Source: CADDZP01 sp035948135 (GTDB lineage Bacteria; Actinomycetota; Acidimicrobiia; Acidimicrobiales; AC-14). Taken from it: a DNA stretch of 64,000 bases. Shown one piece after another: positions 1 to 7,494 of the stretch. Numbering within the stretch: position 1 is the stretch's first letter; each line of letters starts with the position of its first letter. The notes beneath the pieces are model-generated. The model worked only from the letters and a program-made list of their open reading frames with translations, did not search any database and had not been told where the DNA came from. The stretch lies in contig DASZJL010000116.1 of NCBI GenBank assembly GCA_035948135.1, positions 1 through 64,000 of the forward strand. The letters are read 5' to 3'. The position numbers and the translations under genes are program-made.

Positions 1-905
1 CGACGATGTCGAAGGTCGAGGGCGGGATCGGCACGATCTCCGAGCACATTCTGGCCCTCCTGGAGAAGCACGGCGGCGAGCTGCGACGCCACGTGAAGGT
101 GGCCAACGTCGTGGTGACCGACGGTCGCGTCCAGGGCGTGGCGCTTGCGAACGGCGACGTGATCACCGCACCCGTCGTCGTGTCCAACCTCGATCCCACC
201 GCGACGTTCACCCAACTCCTCGACCGCGACGCTCTCCCGCCCGAGTTCGCCCGGCGCGTCGACGCCATCGACCACCGGGCCGCCTATTACCAGGTCCACT
301 TCGCCCTCAACGGGCTTCCCGAGTACCGGAGCCCGTACGAGATCCTCAACGAAGGCGACGTCGCCCACAACGTCACCTTCTTCGGCACCGCGGAGCAGAT
401 GCAGCGCGACTACGAAGGCTGTTTGGCGGGCGTGGTCCCCGCGTCGCCGTCGTTCAACATCCAGATCCCGTCGCGGCGGGATCCGGCGCTGGCACCGCCC
501 GGCAAGCACGCCGCGAGCACCTTCGCCTTCTACTTCCCGATCGGCGCCACCCGAGCCGAGCAGACGAAGTTGAGCGAGGAGATGGCGAACCGCATCGTGG
601 CCAAGATCACCGCCGCGGCGCCCAACTTCCCCGAGCTCATCGACCGCCAGCTCAACTATCCCGCCTACACGTACGAGCTCATGTTCGGCTGCACTGGTGG
701 CGACTTCACGCACGGCCTGCTGCAGCCGGAGTTCATGGGCCCGTTCCGGCCCGGGCCCCGGGGATGGGCCGACCAGCCGATCCCGGTCGAGGGCCTCTAC
801 CTCTGCGGTGCGGGCTGCCACGGCGGTCCCGGCGTGACGTTCATCCCCGGGTACAACTGCGGTTACGCGGTGCTGGACAGGGCGGGCGACACGGCGCGGC
901 TGTAA
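1..905 (+). CDS. Phytoene desaturase-family FAD oxidoreductase, C-terminal part (5' end outside window)
   Basis: The reading frame is already open at base 3 and ends at the TAA at 903-905, so only the C-terminal ~300 residues are present. The first visible residues (KVEGGIGTISEHILALLEKH) match the part of phytoene desaturase/amine-oxidase-like proteins just after the substrate domain begins. The C-terminus has the FAD-contacting pattern GLYLCGAGCHGGPGV, typical of this family (COG1233). The substrate cannot be told: carotenoid desaturases, isomerases and many actinobacterial NAD(P)/FAD oxidoreductases share this fold. The last 43 bases overlap the 3' end of the convergent membrane protein gene. 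The N-terminal Rossmann dinucleotide motif is outside the window. Confidence 0.8.
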   Translation, partial: TMSKVEGGIGTISEHILALLEKHGGELRRHVKVANVVVTDGRVQGVALANGDVITAPVVVSNLDPTATFTQLLDRDALPPEFARRVDAIDHRAAYYQVHFALNGLPEYRSPYEILNEGDVAHNVTFFGTAEQMQRDYEGCLAGVVPASPSFNIQIPSRRDPALAPPGKHAASTFAFYFPIGATRAEQTKLSEEMANRIVAKITAAAPNFPELIDRQLNYPAYTYELMFGCTGGDFTHGLLQPEFMGPFRPGPRGWADQPIPVEGLYLCGAGCHGGPGVTFIPGYNCGYAVLDRAGDTARL

Positions 906-1330
906 CGGATCTGGCGTTCGACGAATGCCAGATAGACCGCCATGGCGAACGCAAAGCTGGTGAACAGGCTCATCACGAAGAAGATCCACGGCGCCTTGAT
1001 GCCTCGACGGCGGCCGTCGCTGATCGTCCACAGCGGGAGCAGGACGACGTTGGCGATGATGTAGTCCTGCGCGGCCGAGTCCGCCGCCCAATTGGCGAAC
1101 AGGTCCTTCGTGAAGTTGACGTAGTTGGCGTCGTGGCCCATGGCGTGCGTGTAGCGGACGTTGAAGTACCAGCCGAGCACTAGCGACACGACGCCGAAGA
1201 AGTAGAACGCTGCCTCCAGGGGCGTGACGCGGCCGGCGGCATCTCCTGTGAACAGGTGACGGTTCCAGTACACGGCCAGCGCGGTCGTGATGATGCCGAG
1301 GATCCCGTAGAACAGCAGCGACGCGGTCAT
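863..1330 (-). CDS. DUF2834-like four-helix membrane protein
   Basis: This 155-residue protein has about four hydrophobic segments (roughly residues 3-22, 38-56, 86-104, 115-135). The pattern FFGVVSLVLGWYFNVRYTH and a short polar loop DGRRRGIKAPW recall the DUF2834 family of small bacterial membrane proteins; no function is established for it. The ATG at 1330 is the first in frame. The gene is convergent with the FAD oxidoreductase and overlaps it by 43 bases, so the C-terminal ~14 residues are encoded antisense to that enzyme's end. It stands alone and has no obvious operon partner. Confidence 0.65.
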   Translation of the reverse strand: MTASLLFYGILGIITTALAVYWNRHLFTGDAAGRVTPLEAAFYFFGVVSLVLGWYFNVRYTHAMGHDANYVNFTKDLFANWAADSAAQDYIIANVVLLPLWTISDGRRRGIKAPWIFFVMSLFTSFAFAMAVYLAFVERQIRYSRAVSPALSSTA

Positions 1331-1388
1331 GCCCGATCTTGTCCGACAAGCACCACCGCCGTCACGGCCGAGCTAGAAGTAGTGAGGC

Positions 1389-1778
1389 ATGGCCGAGTTC
1401 TTTCCCTACGCCGTCGACGCCCGCCTGGCCCCCTTCTGGCTCCCCTTCGGCGTCCGGCCCGGCAAGGACGGCGTCACCATCACCGACGACGGCACCTTCC
1501 GGGCGACGTTCGGACTGTTCCCGTCGGTGGCGACTCCGCTCGACAACATCGACGGTGCCCACGTGACCCGGGACTACCGGTGGTGGACGGCCGGAGGTGC
1601 CCGGCGGTCGCTCGCCGACGACGGCCTGAGCTTCGGCACCAACCGGGACGCCGGGGTCTGCGTCCACTTCCGGCAGCGGGTCCGATCCGTCCTGGGGCCC
1701 GCGGGGCACTCGGCGCTCACCGTCACCGTCGCCGACGTCGATGGGCTCGTCGACCGGCTCCAGCGCGGGACGCCATAA
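1389..1778 (+). CDS. Conserved hypothetical protein, 129 aa
   Basis: A soluble 129-residue protein with no signal peptide or membrane segment. Beta-rich segments with a central YRWWTAGGARRSLADDG stretch and a later GTNRDAGVCVHF stretch resemble a small family seen in actinobacteria, but I cannot assign a function. It starts at ATG 1389, shortly after a GAGG. It is followed 26 bases downstream by a START-like gene in the same direction, so the two may be cotranscribed. Codon use is like that of the neighbours. Confidence 0.6.
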   Translation: MAEFFPYAVDARLAPFWLPFGVRPGKDGVTITDDGTFRATFGLFPSVATPLDNIDGAHVTRDYRWWTAGGARRSLADDGLSFGTNRDAGVCVHFRQRVRSVLGPAGHSALTVTVADVDGLVDRLQRGTP

Positions 1779-1804
1779 CTCTTGCGCGGTGGCAGGATGC
1801 TGTG

Positions 1805-2284
1805 ATGACCAGCGAACGCATGCAGGTCGAGCGGGTGATCGCCGCCGACCCGTCGACGATCTTTGAGGTCTTGGCGGACCCGAAGGGCCATGTCGCAATC
1901 GACAGCTCCGGGATGTTGCAGTCCTCTACGGGCGAGCCCGCCAAGACGGTCGGCGACACCTTCGTGATCCACATGGACCGTGAGTCGCTGAACGACTACC
2001 CGCTGGGCCTCTACGACGTCACGGTGAAGATCGTGACGTTCGAACCGGATCGCGAGATCGCCTGGACGCCCGAAGGTCAGCTCAACCTCGGGCACGTCTA
2101 CGGCTACCGGCTGGAACCAGTCGACGGAGGGACGCTCGTCACGTCGTACTACGACTGGTCCACAGTGGAACAGAGTTGGAAAGACGGCGGCATCTTCCCC
2201 GTCATTCCCGAGAGTGCCTTGCGGGCGACGCTCGGCATCCTCGCCCGGACCGTGGCGCCGGGCGTCCCGCGCCCCGGTACCTGA
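1805..2284 (+). CDS. SRPBCC (START-like) lipid-binding protein
   Basis: The 159-residue product begins MTSERMQVERVIAADPSTIF, the usual first strand and helix of the polyketide cyclase/START-like (SRPBCC) fold. It continues with alternating strands (DVTVKIVTFEPDREIAW, YGYRLEPVDGGTLVTSYYD) and a C-terminal helix. Such proteins bind hydrophobic ligands or act as cyclases; no catalytic residue can be assigned. ATG 1805 is preferred, although a GTG lies directly before it at 1802. Just after the stop lies the remnant of a glyoxalase-family gene. Confidence 0.7.
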   Translation: MTSERMQVERVIAADPSTIFEVLADPKGHVAIDSSGMLQSSTGEPAKTVGDTFVIHMDRESLNDYPLGLYDVTVKIVTFEPDREIAWTPEGQLNLGHVYGYRLEPVDGGTLVTSYYDWSTVEQSWKDGGIFPVIPESALRATLGILARTVAPGVPRPGT

Positions 2285-2286
2285 GA

Positions 2287-2382
2287 GGCGAGTACCCGGG
2301 CCTCAACGGGCGCGGCCTTTACGTCACGTGCCTGCTGCCGATCGTTTTCGACGTGCAGTCGATGACGCGGATTTCGGGGTAG
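2287..2382 (+). pseudogene. Remnant of glyoxalase-family protein C-terminus
   Basis: Bases 2287-2382 on the plus strand encode GEYPGLNGRGLYVTCLLPIV followed by FDVQSMTRISG and a TAG. This closely matches the last ~30 residues of the intact glyoxalase-fold protein at 15000-15416, which read YPGLTVHAFYVKYLLPIYFD then VQSMERTSA-stop. No start codon or N-terminal domain precedes it; upstream is the end of the START-like gene. It is therefore a decayed fragment or a recombination scar. The last 59 bases are now overlapped by the 3' end of the minus-strand membrane protein gene at 2324-2794. Confidence 0.75.
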
Positions 2383-2794
2383 CTCCATTGCCGGTCAGGG
2401 CGGGGTTGGCGGCCAGCAGTTCTTCGATGTGCTGCAGGGACTCGCGGATCGAGTGGATGTCGGCCGCGTCGCGCCGCACGGCGCGCGCCACCTTCGTCTG
2501 CCAGTAGCCGAAGTAGCAGAAGCCGCCGGCGACGACGAGCGCCAGCCCCAGTAGCCCGCCGGACACGACGTACGGGGTCTGCTCGAACGTGTCGGTCGTG
2601 TGGGACACGCCCGACCAGCCCAGCAGGATCAGCACGACACCGAGGGGCATCAGGACGGCGCCGAGCGTGAGCAGCACGCGCGCCATGTCGGCGCCGCCGG
2701 CCCGCGTCCGCAGCTCGCGTACCGAAGATGCCAGCCGGGTGTGCCGACGGGCAGCCTGGTCGTCGATGGGCGGGTCGGACGGGGTGGCGCTCAT
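2324..2794 (-). CDS. Small two-helix membrane protein, tail of Liv operon 1
   Basis: A 156-residue protein with two hydrophobic segments at about residues 39-60 and 75-96, flanked by charged ends. The C-terminal cytoplasmic tail contains a helix (HSIRESLQHIEELLAANPAL) that may be a coiled coil. A strong Shine-Dalgarno AGGAGG precedes ATG 2794. It is the last gene of the leftward transport operon, 15 bases after the LivF gene, so it may be an accessory of the transporter, but no known family is recognised. Its last codons overlap a glyoxalase-gene remnant on the other strand, so the C-terminus (TPKSASSTARRKRSAAGT) may be a secondary extension. Confidence 0.6.
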   Translation of the reverse strand: MSATPSDPPIDDQAARRHTRLASSVRELRTRAGGADMARVLLTLGAVLMPLGVVLILLGWSGVSHTTDTFEQTPYVVSGGLLGLALVVAGGFCYFGYWQTKVARAVRRDAADIHSIRESLQHIEELLAANPALTGNGATPKSASSTARRKRSAAGT

Positions 2795-2809
2795 GTGGCC
2801 TCCTCTTTA

Positions 2810-3520
2810 CTAGGCGCGGGCGCCCAGGTAGGCGGCGGAAACCTCGTCGGTCAGTTCGCTGGGGTGACCGGCCCGGGTGATGACGCCGTGCACCATGATG
2901 GCGGCGACATCGGCGATCGCCAAGGCCGTCTTGGCGAACTGCTCCACGACGAGGAGGGCGATCCCCTCGTCGGCCAGCTGGCCGACGATGTCGTAGAGCT
3001 GGGACACGATCCGCGGGGCCAGCCCCATCGAGATCTCGTCCAACAGCAGCAGGGACGGGTCGGTGACGAGGGCCCGGGCCAGTGCGAGCATCTGCTGCTC
3101 GCCTCCCGAGAGGGTGCCGGCCAGTTGGGTCCGGCGCTCTCCGAGCACCGGGAAGCGCGTGTAGGACTGCTCGGCGATGTCGTCGATGGCGAGCCCGCCC
3201 CGGTACGCCATCATCCGCAGGTTCTCGGCGACGGTCAGGTTGGGGAAGACGCCGCGCCCCTCGGGGATACTGCACACGCCGGCCCGGGCCAGGCGGTTCG
3301 GCTTGGCCCCGTTCACGTGGCTCCCGGCGATGTGCACGCATCCCGCCGCCGGCACCAGCCGCCCACTCACGACCTTGAGCGTCGTGGACTTGCCGGCGCC
3401 GTTCGGCCCGAGGAGGGCGAAGACCTGGCCGGGCGGGACCACGAGTGACACGCCGTGCAGCACCTCGATGCGCCCGTACCCGGCGCGTACGTCGATCAGC
3501 TCGAGGGCAGGCGCGAGCAT
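2810..3520 (-). CDS. livF: Branched-chain-type ABC transporter ATPase, LivF type
   Basis: The 236-residue ATPase energises the Liv-type importer of this operon. Walker A GPNGAGKS is at 38-45, the signature LSGGEQ at 137-142, and Walker B SLLLLDE just after. The Q-containing VEQ in place of the H-loop histidine is usual for LivF proteins. ATG 3520 overlaps the stop of the preceding secreted-protein gene (TAATG), which implies translational coupling. The substrate of the system is unknown; Liv-type systems of actinobacteria also import aromatic acids, urea, short amides and lipophilic acids. Confidence 0.9.
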   Translation of the reverse strand: MLAPALELIDVRAGYGRIEVLHGVSLVVPPGQVFALLGPNGAGKSTTLKVVSGRLVPAAGCVHIAGSHVNGAKPNRLARAGVCSIPEGRGVFPNLTVAENLRMMAYRGGLAIDDIAEQSYTRFPVLGERRTQLAGTLSGGEQQMLALARALVTDPSLLLLDEISMGLAPRIVSQLYDIVGQLADEGIALLVVEQFAKTALAIADVAAIMVHGVITRAGHPSELTDEVSAAYLGARA

Positions 3521-4803
3521 TAGTCGTCGTCCGCCAACGGACAGACAATGGCCGTGGGCTCCGCGAAGATCCCGTCGCTGAGCCGTCGCAGCCCGAAGCC
3601 GGCGAGGATCGTCGCCAGCACGCCCAGCACGATCGACGCGGTGCCGACGAGCGCCCCGTGGCCCGCCAGCCTCAACGACGGCGAAGCAGTGTGCGCGGCC
3701 GCCGCACCCAACGCCGCCGGCAGGGGCGAGCCGGTGAGCCCACCGCCCGCCGCGCCGACCGGCGACGAGGCCGACGCCGCGCCGGCCGTTGCCGGCCCCG
3801 CGCCTGGGCCCGCGTCGGCCGAGCCGGGCGGCGCGCCTCCTGTGATCCCAGCGTCGGTGCCGGGCGCGGCGGTGACTGTGGCCTCGGCCGCGCCGAGGGT
3901 CACCGTGAAGATCGAACCGCTCCCGGTGTTCCACGACACGACCAGCGACCCGGCGGTCACGGTGGTCGACGCATCCTTGGTCTCCTTGGTGGGCCGGCTC
4001 ACGGTGATCGAGGCGCCCGACTTCCCGAGCGCCTGCTGGGCGATCTGGTTGGCGGCCGCGTTGGCGGGCTGGCCCTGGCTCCCGATGTGGAGGCCGTTGT
4101 CGTCGACGGTTGCGGGCATGCCGGCGATCGTCAGCCCGTGGACCACGGTGTGGGCGTCGCCGGCGCTCTTGGTGCCGTCGGTCGTCGCCTCGGCGACGCT
4201 CGATACCGAGTCGATCTTCACGACGCCCCCGGCCAGGCTGATGTCTCGCACGAGGCTGTCCGATGTCGACTTCGCGGTGGCGCCCGCGAGCGTCGTGAGG
4301 GCGTGGGTGTGGCTCGAGCCGAACGAGCCGCCGCCGGTCGAGCTGTCGACTGACGCCGTCGCCTCCACCAGGTCATCCTTGGCCGTCGCCACCATCGAGG
4401 TGCCCGGCGTGTTGTTGTTCGTCGTGGTGGGCGGATTCTGCCCGGTGCGGGCCTCGGCCCGGATCGGGTTGTTGAGGGCGGTGACCTGCGGTGGCGCAGT
4501 GGGCTGGACCACGAGGATGAGGCTGCCGGCGTTGGACGCCAGCGGCCCGGGCCAGACCAAGCTCGAGAGCCCGTATCCGACGGGTCCATTGGCGAGAGTG
4601 GCGGACGACTCCGGCACCTCGGCCTCCTGGTTGCCGTTGGTCGCGTCCTCGTCGAAGAATCGCCACCCGCGGGCGCCCGCCTCCAGGCCGAACGAGGAAA
4701 GGGTCACGTCGGCGTGGGCCGTCGGTGCAAGAAGCCAGAGAGAGCCCGCCGCGATCAAGCACGCGAGTCCCGCCGCCAGCAGCCCCGCTCCGCGCCGCCT
4801 CAC
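3520..4803 (-). CDS. Secreted, C-terminally membrane-anchored Ala/Thr-rich protein in Liv operon 1
   Basis: A 427-residue protein with an N-terminal signal peptide (RR, hydrophobic core, cleavage near AHADV at about residue 32). A large Thr/Ala/Ser/Gly-rich extracytoplasmic region contains many V-T repeats. A long Pro/Gly/Ala linker (about 300-370) leads to a single C-terminal membrane helix (near 385-410) and a short charged tail. GTG 4803 overlaps the LivG stop as GTGA, and the stop overlaps the LivF start, so it is translated as part of the transporter operon. No named family is recognised. A protein of the same architecture occupies the same relative place in Liv system 2 (46916-47905). 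A surface or cell-wall partner of the binding protein is an inference. Confidence 0.7.
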   Translation of the reverse strand: MRRRGAGLLAAGLACLIAAGSLWLLAPTAHADVTLSSFGLEAGARGWRFFDEDATNGNQEAEVPESSATLANGPVGYGLSSLVWPGPLASNAGSLILVVQPTAPPQVTALNNPIRAEARTGQNPPTTTNNNTPGTSMVATAKDDLVEATASVDSSTGGGSFGSSHTHALTTLAGATAKSTSDSLVRDISLAGGVVKIDSVSSVAEATTDGTKSAGDAHTVVHGLTIAGMPATVDDNGLHIGSQGQPANAAANQIAQQALGKSGASITVSRPTKETKDASTTVTAGSLVVSWNTGSGSIFTVTLGAAEATVTAAPGTDAGITGGAPPGSADAGPGAGPATAGAASASSPVGAAGGGLTGSPLPAALGAAAAHTASPSLRLAGHGALVGTASIVLGVLATILAGFGLRRLSDGIFAEPTAIVCPLADDD

Positions 4804-5570
4804 CGCGCCGCGTCCTCCATCGCTTCGAGGCCCGTGTCCCGGGCGTCGTCCTCGGTGCCGAGATAGGCCGCGTGCACCAGCTCGTTGCCCTGGATCTCAG
4901 CCGGCGTGCCCTGCGCAATCAGCCGTCCGAAGTCGAGCACGAAGATCTCGGTACACACGCGCATGACGAGCTCGACGTCGTGCTCGACCAGGAGGACGGC
5001 CATGCCTTCGCGGGCCAGCTCCAGCAGGATGCCCGCCAGCTCCTCGGTCTCGTGTTCGTCCAGTCCCGACCCGGGCTCGTCCAACAGAAGGAGCCGCGGC
5101 CTCGTCGCCATGGCCCGGCCCAGCTCGACCAGCCGGGCCAGACCCGTGGGCAGGGAGTCGACTGGCGAAGCGGCCACGGACCGCAGGCCGACGCGGTCGA
5201 GGATCTCCTCGGTGACGCGCGTCGGGTCCTCCTTCTCCTGCTTGTCGCGCGTCCAGTCGCGGCGGGCCTCGGCCGCGACCATGATGTTCTCCCGGGTCGT
5301 GAGTGACCCGAAGACCTCGAGGCGCTGAAACGTGCGGGCCATGCGCAGGCGCGCCCGCTGGTGCGGCTTCACGTCGGTGATGTCGCGGTCGTCGAGGTAG
5401 ACCCGGCCCGCGGTCGGCGCCTGCAGTCCGGTGATGACGTTGAAGAGCGTCGTCTTGCCGGCACCGTTGGGCCCGATCAGGCCGGTGACGCGGCGGGCCG
5501 CCGCCTCGAGGTCGACGCCGGCCAGCGCGGCCACACCCCCGAAGCGGACCTCGACCGTCTCAACCCGCAA
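4800..5570 (-). CDS. livG: Branched-chain-type ABC transporter ATPase, LivG type
   Basis: The 256-residue ATPase has Walker A GPNGAGKT at 33-40, Walker B LLLLDEP at about 160-166 and the H-loop VEHD (His 197). The usual LSGGQ signature is replaced by LPTGLARLVEL at 140-150, similar to the LSTGTRRIVEL in the second ATPase domain of the MFS fusion at 47902-50799. The start given is TTG 5570. An upstream in-frame CTG at 5579 is better spaced behind the GGAGGAGG and would give the more typical N-terminus; an in-frame stop lies just beyond it. The start overlaps the end of the permease gene. Confidence 0.88.
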   Translation of the reverse strand: MRVETVEVRFGGVAALAGVDLEAAARRVTGLIGPNGAGKTTLFNVITGLQAPTAGRVYLDDRDITDVKPHQRARLRMARTFQRLEVFGSLTTRENIMVAAEARRDWTRDKQEKEDPTRVTEEILDRVGLRSVAASPVDSLPTGLARLVELGRAMATRPRLLLLDEPGSGLDEHETEELAGILLELAREGMAVLLVEHDVELVMRVCTEIFVLDFGRLIAQGTPAEIQGNELVHAAYLGTEDDARDTGLEAMEDAAR

Positions 5571-7494
5571 CCGCGACAGGGTCGCTCACCTCCTCCGGCT
5601 CGCGCCTCGGCGCCGGACCGACGACGTCGTCTCCCCCGCCGTCCCGCGAGGAGCGGCGACGGATACGGGCGCCGAGCGGAGCGAACTCGCTCGTCCACCC
5701 GTTGGGGTTGCGGACGACGCCGAGGGCGCCGAGCCCCGGAAGGACGTACACGACGCTGCGGATGCTCTTGAAGGCCTGCTGCACCTTCGGCAACAGCCCG
5801 AAGGTGAGCCCGCCGGCCAGCGCGCCGGTGACGCTGTTGATCCCGCTGATCGTGACGAGGAGCAGCAGCACGGCGCTCTGGAGCATCTCGAAGTCGCCCG
5901 GGCCCACCTGGCCGCGCACACCGCCGAAGAACACGCCCGCGACGCCGGCCAACGCCGCCGACAGCGCGAACACGGTGAGCTTCGTGAACGTCAGGTCGAT
6001 GCCGAGGGTGGCGCACGCGGCCGGGCTGTCCTTCATGGCGACGAGCTTGCGGCCGAACTTCCCGCGTCGCAGGGCCAGGACGCCGACGCCCGCCAGCGAG
6101 AACACCGCCGTGATGAGGATGAAATATGCCCGGTCGCCCTCGAAGGACACGCCGAGGAGGTGCGGTCGGCCGACGGCCAGGCGTCCGCCATAACCGAACA
6201 CCGACGTGTTCTTGAAGAACAGCGTGCTCATCGCTTCCGCGAACGCGAGCGTCGACAGGGCCAGGTACAGGCCTTGGAGCCGCAGCGCGGGCAGCGCCGC
6301 CACGGCGCCGACCGCGCCCGCGAGCACGGCCGCCAGCACGATCCCCCACACCGAGCCGCCACCGAAGTACTTGCCCATGGCGAACGCACCGATCCCGACG
6401 AAGGTCATCTGCGCCAGCGACGTCTGCCCCGCGTAGCCGGTGAGCAGCACCAGCGACAGCATGATCAGGGCGTAGACCATGCCCTGCCCGGCCAGCGTCA
6501 GGTCTCCCTGTGAGAGGTGCGGCGCGATCACCGCGGCGAGCGCGATCAGGGCCACGCCGCCGGCGATCGACTCGCCAAGGGTGGCGACCCGCGGGGCCCG
6601 GCGCGCCGACACCATTCGACCGGCGCGCAACTTCGCCTGCGGGAGGACGAGCAGGACCACGAACAGGAAGATGATCGGGATCGACGGCCGGATCTTGGTG
6701 AGCACGCCGCTCGGCAGCTTCCAGATGGCGTAGGTCTCGGCCAGCCCGAGCATGAGTCCACCCGCGAATGTCATCGGCAGGCTCCGGAGGCGGCCCACCA
6801 TGGCAGCCGCGTAGCCGTTGATGACCAGCAGGGTCAGCAGGACGATGTCGAGGGAGATGAGCGGCGCCAGGAGGATGCCGGCGAGGCCGGCGAGCGACGC
6901 TCCGAGGGCCCAGCTCACAGCCCGCACCCGGTCGGGGTCGGCGCCGGTCAGGGCGGCCAGTTCGGGATCGTCGACGACGGCGCGCATGGCGATGCCGATC
7001 TGGGTGCGGGTGAAGAGCAGGCGCAGAAAGCCGGCGACGAGGGCGGCGACGGCGATCATCGTCAGCTGGTGGTACGTGATGTTGATGGTGAACAGCCGGA
7101 CGTGGTGGCCGAGGAAGAACTCCGGCACGACGCGCGCCTCGGCCGGGTTCCAGCGGATGCTGGCGAGGCCGATGAACGCGACCATCAAGCCCAGCGTGAC
7201 CACGATCTGGGTGCTGACCGCGGCCCCGTGCAGGTGGCGCATCAACACCCGGTCGATCGCGAAGCCGAGGAGCGGGGCGGCCACCCCGAGGATGAAGATC
7301 AACGCCAGCCACTGCGGCCAGCCGTCCTTCACGGTGAGCTCCCAGAAGCCGAAGGCGCACAGCATCCCGATCGCGCCGTGGGCGAAGTTGAAGATGCCCG
7401 ACGTTGTGTAGGTGACGACGAGGCCACTCGCCGTCAGCGCGTAGATGCAGCCGGTCGCGATCCCGACGATCGTGTAGGCCAGGAACGTCGTCAC
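5560..7494 (-). CDS. Fused LivH-LivM permease of Liv system 1
   Basis: A 644-residue integral membrane protein that joins both Liv permeases in one chain. The N-terminal ~290 residues are LivH-like (AYTIVGIATGCIYALTASGL, SGIFNFAHGAIGM). After a basic linker (RAGRMVSARRAPR), the rest is LivM-like (TGYAGQTSLAQMTFVGIGAF, LPALRLQGLYLALSTLAFAE). GTG 7494 was chosen because it overlaps the binding-protein stop as GTGA; a longer upstream extension would start inside that gene. The C-terminal tail is polar and runs into the LivG gene. The Liv system 2 permease is also fused. Confidence 0.88.
   Translation of the reverse strand: MTTFLAYTIVGIATGCIYALTASGLVVTYTTSGIFNFAHGAIGMLCAFGFWELTVKDGWPQWLALIFILGVAAPLLGFAIDRVLMRHLHGAAVSTQIVVTLGLMVAFIGLASIRWNPAEARVVPEFFLGHHVRLFTINITYHQLTMIAVAALVAGFLRLLFTRTQIGIAMRAVVDDPELAALTGADPDRVRAVSWALGASLAGLAGILLAPLISLDIVLLTLLVINGYAAAMVGRLRSLPMTFAGGLMLGLAETYAIWKLPSGVLTKIRPSIPIIFLFVVLLVLPQAKLRAGRMVSARRAPRVATLGESIAGGVALIALAAVIAPHLSQGDLTLAGQGMVYALIMLSLVLLTGYAGQTSLAQMTFVGIGAFAMGKYFGGGSVWGIVLAAVLAGAVGAVAALPALRLQGLYLALSTLAFAEAMSTLFFKNTSVFGYGGRLAVGRPHLLGVSFEGDRAYFILITAVFSLAGVGVLALRRGKFGRKLVAMKDSPAACATLGIDLTFTKLTVFALSAALAGVAGVFFGGVRGQVGPGDFEMLQSAVLLLLVTISGINSVTGALAGGLTFGLLPKVQQAFKSIRSVVYVLPGLGALGVVRNPNGWTSEFAPLGARIRRRSSRDGGGDDVVGPAPRREPEEVSDPVAVAG

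Noticed and set aside
1256..1804. N-terminal extension of the START-like gene from 1256
   Set aside because: The extension is Arg/Pro-rich and overlaps another gene; ATG 1805 begins the conserved fold.
2810..3934. Longer LivF protein starting at 3934
   Set aside because: The extra residues are low-complexity frame-shifted sequence of the accessory gene; the ATG at 3520 is coupled by TAATG.
3548..4966. Long plus-strand open frame opposite the Liv accessory protein
   Set aside because: High-GC shadow of the minus-strand genes. It has no ribosome site, and the minus strand has motifs and coupled starts.
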